Assembly: GCA_038025085.1 (NCBI GenBank)
Contig: CM076141.1
Coordinates: forward strand, 16,990,001 to 17,054,000
DNA from: Tetragonia tetragonoides
Taxonomy: Eukaryota > Streptophyta > Magnoliopsida > Caryophyllales > Aizoaceae
Length of the DNA stretch: 64,000 nucleotides
Reading direction: 5' to 3'
The translations under genes were made by a program, and so were the position numbers. Of the stretch, positions 59,501 through 64,000 are shown in pieces (position 1 is the stretch's first letter; every line of letters starts with the position of its first letter). Below the pieces are notes generated by a model that did not search any database, had not been told where the DNA came from, and saw only the letters and a list, made by a program, of their open reading frames with translations.

Positions 59501-61970
59501 AAATAGCAAGTAAAAGACAAAAAATGATGACCTCTAGGCAACTCATGTCGAACGGAATAGAGTAAAATTTACATTATTCGACAAGCATAGATTAGTTATC
59601 ACTATTTTGACAGACCAAAGCCTCATCTAATAAATGGAGGATACTAGTCGGATTTGCGGCGTTACTCCTGCATGAATGATCTCATTTCCTTATTCAGGCA
59701 CAGCCATTGTTCTGGTTAAGCTATTCATCATTTCTCATGCAAAGTTTCCAACCAAAAGACAAGGAAAAGACTGTACAAACCACCCAATCAGACCAATCCA
59801 AAGCATGACCTAATTTCCTTTCCCCAAAAGACTCAAACATAACCAAACTTTTCCTAGCCCATGCTGCCCAATTATACTTTCTGCATTTCAGCTTAGGAGC
59901 ACATCCCATCTTCTCTCCCTACACCCAACCTCGACTAAAGCGATAGACCACTAAAGCTCCAAGTTGTTAAAAGACATCATGATATCCACCATTACATGCC
60001 TCATCATACAATACAACGCACACATAGCACACCCTAAAACTTATAGGTGCATCTCCACTTTCAATTTGATCACATCGGTTACGACATACATAAATTAAAA
60101 ACATATTATTGTAGAACATGAACAGCTTTTATGTTGCCTCTATGTGCTTTTTGTTGTATGACCCCTGTGACAATCTACTGTCTAGATTGATTAGTTACAG
60201 TGTTTACCACTAAGCAGTAACACTAATCACCATAGAATTTTTTCCCTTGAACAATTTGATATTGAATCCGCAACACAACAACACTGAATGTTCTTACGGA
60301 TGTCGTTCTTTAGCGTCTGCATAGTTCAGATTTCTACGGGGCAGCGAAGTAACAAGCATAGATTAGTAAGCACTATTTTGATGGAGCAAACCCTCATTTA
60401 ATAGATTGAAAGTAATTGTCGGATTTGGGGAATTATTCCTGTATGACTTATCTCATTTTGTTCTGAAGAGAGTGAAGACACAGCCATTGTGGCATTGTTC
60501 TGTTAAGCTGTTCATCATTTCTCATGCAACGTTATCAAGCAAAAGCCAAGAAAAAGACTCTACTAGCTCAATTGGACAAAGATCATCTTCCCCTCATCAG
60601 ACCAACCCAAACCAAGACATAATTTCCTTTCCCCAAAAGAGTCAAACATGACCAAACGTTTCCTTGCCCAGCATGCTGCACAGTTTTACTTTCTGCATTT
60701 TAGCTTTCCAACCCATCCCATTTGCGCTCACTACACCCAACCTCAATCAAAAGGATAAACCACCGAAGCTCCATTTTGTCAAAAGACACATCGAGATTTC
60801 CACCATTACATGCCTCATAAACAATAGAACAGACACATAGCACACCTTAAAACTTTTAGGTGCATCTTCGCCTTCAAATTTATCACATTAATTGCAACAT
60901 ATTACAAACATTAAAAACATATTCTTGTAAAGCATGAACAAATCACTTCAAGGCATAAACACTTCAGAAATGAATTCAAAACAAATCAAATTAGATCATA
61001 AACAAAACCATACCTCCTGCAGCAATGTACCATCATAAGTATTAAAAACCCTAACAAGCGTCCCCTTCGAGCTAGCAGTAGCCAAAAGCCCACCATCTTG
61101 AGTCAAAGCAAAGCAAGCAATCCTAGAATCATGACCCATAATAAACTTAGTCCTTTTACTAGCATAATGCTCAACCCGAATTTGACCCTTTTGCAATCCA
61201 GGGCAAACCAAAACCAATTTCCCAGCTGATTGTGAAACCTCACAAAGACCCTTAGGGTTAGCAATTGTCTCAATCTGATGCAAAAGTTTCAAATCAGTAA
61301 AATTATACACAAACACTTTCTGCTCCAAAACCACCACAATTCGATCACGTCGAAGGCGAACGCCTCGAACTTCAGACCGGAAGCTCAATTCTCCGATACA
61401 CCGGCTTTGATGATCATCCCATATCATAACCTTATTGATAGGGTACTGAGGATCAGGTCCACCACCAACTAAGGCTAAGATATTGCAACGAAATAACATT
61501 TCAACTTTTCCAATACCACCACCACGATCGAAATCTCGCCGGAAAATCTCTCGAAACGGATCACAATTGTAAATTCGGAAACCTCGATCGGTTCCTGATG
61601 AGAAACAGCCTGAATCCTGGTTGAAAGAGACGTGTAAAAGCGAAGGAGGTTGTTGTTGTGAGGAGAGAGAATTTGGGGAATTAGGGTTAGGGTTTTTGTT
61701 TTGGGAAGGTAAAGAAGTACGAATTGGGGGAAGAGGTGGTGGAGGAGAGAGAGAGGAGAGAGTATTTGAGGTTTCGGAATCTGCAATTGAATTTGAATCG
61801 AAGTAGAGATTCTCTGACGACATTGAAGGTGTCGATAATGGTGATGGTGATGATGATGGTGATGGTGCTAGTGGTGCTGATGGTTGATTGTGATCAAGAG
61901 AGAGAATATTGGTGGAAGAATTAGGGTTAGGGTTAGGGTTGTTGGGTGGCCAAGCTGAGAGAGTCGCCAT
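53551..61970 (-). CDS. ATG18a: Autophagy-related protein 18a-like (PROPPIN / WIPI)
   Basis: Four exons: 61014-61970, 57472-57679, 54259-54385 and 53551-53641, all GT-AG with consistent phases, coding 460 residues. Residues 1-110 are a Pro/Ser/Asn-rich low-complexity leader. The rest is a WD-type beta-propeller: [20 protein letters not shown], then [42 protein letters not shown] and [14 protein letters not shown]. The PI3P-binding F/L-RRG motif appears as [11 protein letters not shown] at residue 320, at the exon 1-2 junction. Exon 3 holds [17 protein letters not shown], and exon 4 ends [12 protein letters not shown]. The protein should be recruited to PI3P membranes during autophagosome formation. 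Introns 1 and 2 exceed 3 kb and contain duplications. A GAT repeat lies just upstream of the ATG. Confidence 0.93.
54160..54175. repeat. G16 homopolymer in intron 3 of ATG18a-like
   Basis: Sixteen consecutive G (C16 in the transcript), 84 bp on the intron side of the exon 3 donor. A C16 run occurs in intron 2 at 57427-57442. Confidence 0.95.
56741..57442. repeat. 346-bp tandem duplication in intron 2 of ATG18a-like
   Basis: Copy 1 (56741-57086) and copy 2 (57087-57426) start ACAATCAAACTTTCCC and are almost identical (for example CCCTTTATT against CCCTGTATT, and ACGAAAG against ATGAAGG). Copy 2 runs into a C16 homopolymer (57427-57442), 30 bp from exon 2. Confidence 0.93.
58138..58175 (-). 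mobile_element. SINE tail fragment in intron 1 of ATG18a-like
   Basis: A poly-T run followed by AAGATAACATGGGTATCC, similar to the end of the short SINE at 51745-51832. No boxes or target copies were recognised. Confidence 0.35.
59581..60939. repeat. Diverged direct duplication of about 0.55 kb in intron 1 of ATG18a-like
   Basis: Copy 1 at 59581-60123 and copy 2 at 60352-60939 share ACAAGCATAGATTAGT, CATCATTTCTCATGCAA, TTTCCTTTCCCCAAAAGA, CACCATTACATGCCTCAT and the final CATGAAC, in the same order. Many substitutions and small indels indicate an older event than the intron 2 duplication. Confidence 0.85.
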
Positions 61971-62502
61971 TGATGATGATGATGATGATGATGATTATCT
62001 GCAACAATGGGGATAGTTCTAGAGAGAGAAAGATGACTTTGATTTTGATTTTTTTTTTTTCCTTTTTTCTTTTTGTTTAACAGTATAGTGTTTTTTTCTA
62101 GTTGAGGAGACTAAGGAAAGAGGTTGGTTGGAGAGTGGGAATTTTATGAGAAAGAGCATATGATATGAGTAAATGACAGTTGGGGTAGTTAGAGTGAGGA
62201 GGATTATATGAGAGTTTGGATGGTATTTTTGGTAATTAATGAGAGGGAAATGGGCAATTGGAGAAATGGGAAATTGGTTTTTTCTTTTTTTGGGAAAAGA
62301 AATGGAAAATGGATAATGACAAATTCTTTATTGCTTAAATTGGGGTGTTAAGTATCTTCTTCTTGTAGGACATGGGTACACGCAATCCACTCATGGTTGC
62401 TTCATTGCAATTTGGAAATCAAGGAAGATATTTTTGGTGTTATTTTAGGAGTCTTTGCTTTCTCAAAAAGAAAAAGGAAATAGAAAGCCCAATTGCAACT
62501 TT
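61971..62502. other. Upstream region of ATG18a-like
   Basis: A (GAT)8 microsatellite at 61971-61995 adjoins the start codon on the upstream side. TC- and T-rich tracts follow, typical of a plant 5' UTR or promoter. No clear TATA box was found. Confidence 0.5.
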
Positions 62503-62759
62503 TTCAAGTGAATGGTGACCGAGGCATTCCCGTTACGTCATGTTCGAACTCTCGTGTTCAACGGTGAACATATCAAACTAACTAAACAACCAGCGCAGGC
62601 ATTGGCCCCGTCAACGTAGCACCAACAAGGAGCTAGTATATAGTTTCTAGAAGCCAGCAAACACAATGCATTGGGGAATGGAGATTCAAACTCATGACTT
62701 TGCATTACTAAACCATTTGGAAGTAAGTTTGGAACCACGACACCACCACCCTTATTGGT
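62503..62759 (-). mobile_element. tRNA-derived SINE, family 1, minus strand
   Basis: On the minus strand: A-box region GGTGGTGGTGTCGTGG, a decayed B-box GAGTTTGAATCTCC, and the shared body GTTGAACACGAGAGTTCGAAC. It is flanked by a perfect 12-bp duplication AATTGCAACTTT (62491-62502 and 62760-62771). About 530 bp upstream of the ATG18a-like start. Confidence 0.9.
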
Positions 62760-62771
62760 AATTGCAACTTT

Positions 62772-64000
62772 GTTACTCTCTTTAGCTTCAAGTTGTCCTT
62801 GGATCGTGCTTGTGTTGAGCTGTTGTTCTTTGAGGCAATGTCGTGTCGTGTCTATGATCGGTGGGTATCGCGACGTGTCATGTTTGTATCGTATTGCCTC
62901 ATTTCAAAGGTTAATCTAAGCAGATCCAAAGTGATTGACAGATAAGCCGACGTTAATAGCGACTCTAATTACACGATAAAAAAGAGTTCTGTTACCTAAC
63001 AAATTTGTTCATCAAGAATACACTATCAAATTATTCACCAAAAAATATAATGCATAACAAATTCGATCATTTTTATTGTCCAACACGAAGAGCTCGATGG
63101 GAGCTCTCACCCCCGCTCTTTTTTCAATTATTAGTTTCTACCTCCTATATAAGTAGATAAAGTAGAAAGCTTAATTAGATGACCACTTATCGAGAGGCAT
63201 ACAAGTAGGGGCGGACCTACCCTTAGGCCTTGTCGATGTGGGGTCCAATACATCCAATTTTTCTTAAATTCTCCTCAATTCATACATAAATTTTCATACT
63301 TTATGTAAAACTCTTTTGTTTTTGTCCTATTTATACCCACTAGTTGGTGGAACGCGTGCGATGCACGCGTCCCCCCAAGTGGATAATCATGAGTTTGTAT
63401 TTAAATTTTTAACCATAATTTACAATCAAACTTATATTATCATAATTTTAAAACTTATATTTGCTTGTTCACGCTGAAAAAAGGAGAGTACCGAAAAAAA
63501 AATAATAACGTTTCTTTCATTATGGGTCAAAAATCTTTGAAAATGATTAAAAAATTAAGTCCAAAGATCTTGTTAATAGCTAAAGTCCATGATTAAAAAT
63601 AATCATGTCCAAAGATCTTGTTAGACCATTCACCAACATGGCAGCGTCATAGTCATTGTGGTAAGAATTAACTATGGCAAACAATGGTTGTCAAATTAGC
63701 TTCCAATCGATAAATGAGAATAAGCCAAATAAACTAAGGAATCAAATACAATTCCACCGAATCAAAATTAAATTCTTACATTCGGAAAAAAAAAAAAAAA
63801 AGAAAAAAAAAGAAGAAAGAAGTCCCCCGCAAATGATATAAGATCTTACAATTGATCAACTTTGAGAAGAGTTGTACAAAATACTACTACCATTTACATC
63901 ATGGTGAAGAGTTCGAACACCCAACAATGCATTTAGTTCTACTTAATGTGGCTATGAGCCCATGAGTACTAAACATGCTCACAAAGGAATCAAAATGATG
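62772..64000. other. Intergenic; Helitron 3' end on the minus strand at 63340-63370
   Basis: On the minus strand a perfect 8-bp-stem hairpin ACGCGTGC-ATC-GCACGCGT (63352-63370) is followed by TCCACCAA and CTAG (63343 down to 63340). This marks a Helitron whose body runs to higher coordinates, perhaps beyond the window. Bases 63787-63815 are an A-rich run. No gene is seen. Confidence 0.55.

Overview
This is plant nuclear DNA, most likely from a eudicot. The coding sequences are AT-rich and split by GT-AG introns. The window holds phi-class glutathione S-transferase (GST) genes, an autophagy ATG18/PROPPIN gene and a C2-domain gene, embedded in LTR retrotransposons, tRNA-derived SINEs, MITEs and Helitron ends. 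The species cannot be fixed from sequence alone. Everything here was read by eye; no alignment or database search was run.

Layout. (1) 1-4196: a decayed Ty1/copia polyprotein on + that ends exactly at the first exon of a phi GST gene (4192-4338, -). (2) 4382-6436: microsatellites, a Helitron 3' end and a duplicated non-coding block. (3) 6437-21924: a 15.5-kb Ty3/gypsy element of the Tat lineage (LTRs, PBS, PPT, gag, PR, RT, two RNase H domains, IN), itself split at 10953-13462 by a later LTR-element remnant with a perfect 5-bp target duplication. Between its integrase and 3' LTR lies a head-to-tail series of four antisense genes (15403-21336), each with its own TATA box; one has two recognisable introns. 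(4) 21925-48116: a phi GST cluster on -, with an intact gene at 25720-28081, pseudogenes at 23157-24559 and 32010-32717, and a divergent intact gene at 46297-47973. Interleaved are a hAT element, Stowaway MITEs, SINEs, a TRIM, Helitrons, a C2-domain gene (42161-42784) and a gag-only copia element (43305-45622). (5) 48117-53550: no gene found. (6) 53551-61970: a four-exon ATG18a-like gene on -. (7) 61971-64000: its upstream region, a SINE and a Helitron end.

Host genes. The GSTs would conjugate glutathione to electrophiles in the cytosol. The C2 protein is probably a membrane-binding SRC2-type protein. ATG18a-like is a PI3P-binding beta-propeller for autophagosome formation. They form no operon-like unit; the only family relationship is the tandem GST cluster, visibly shaped by duplication and transposon insertion.

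The most unusual content is the antisense four-gene cassette of the Tat element. Next come the compact Gag-protease copia element and the exact copia/GST exon junction.
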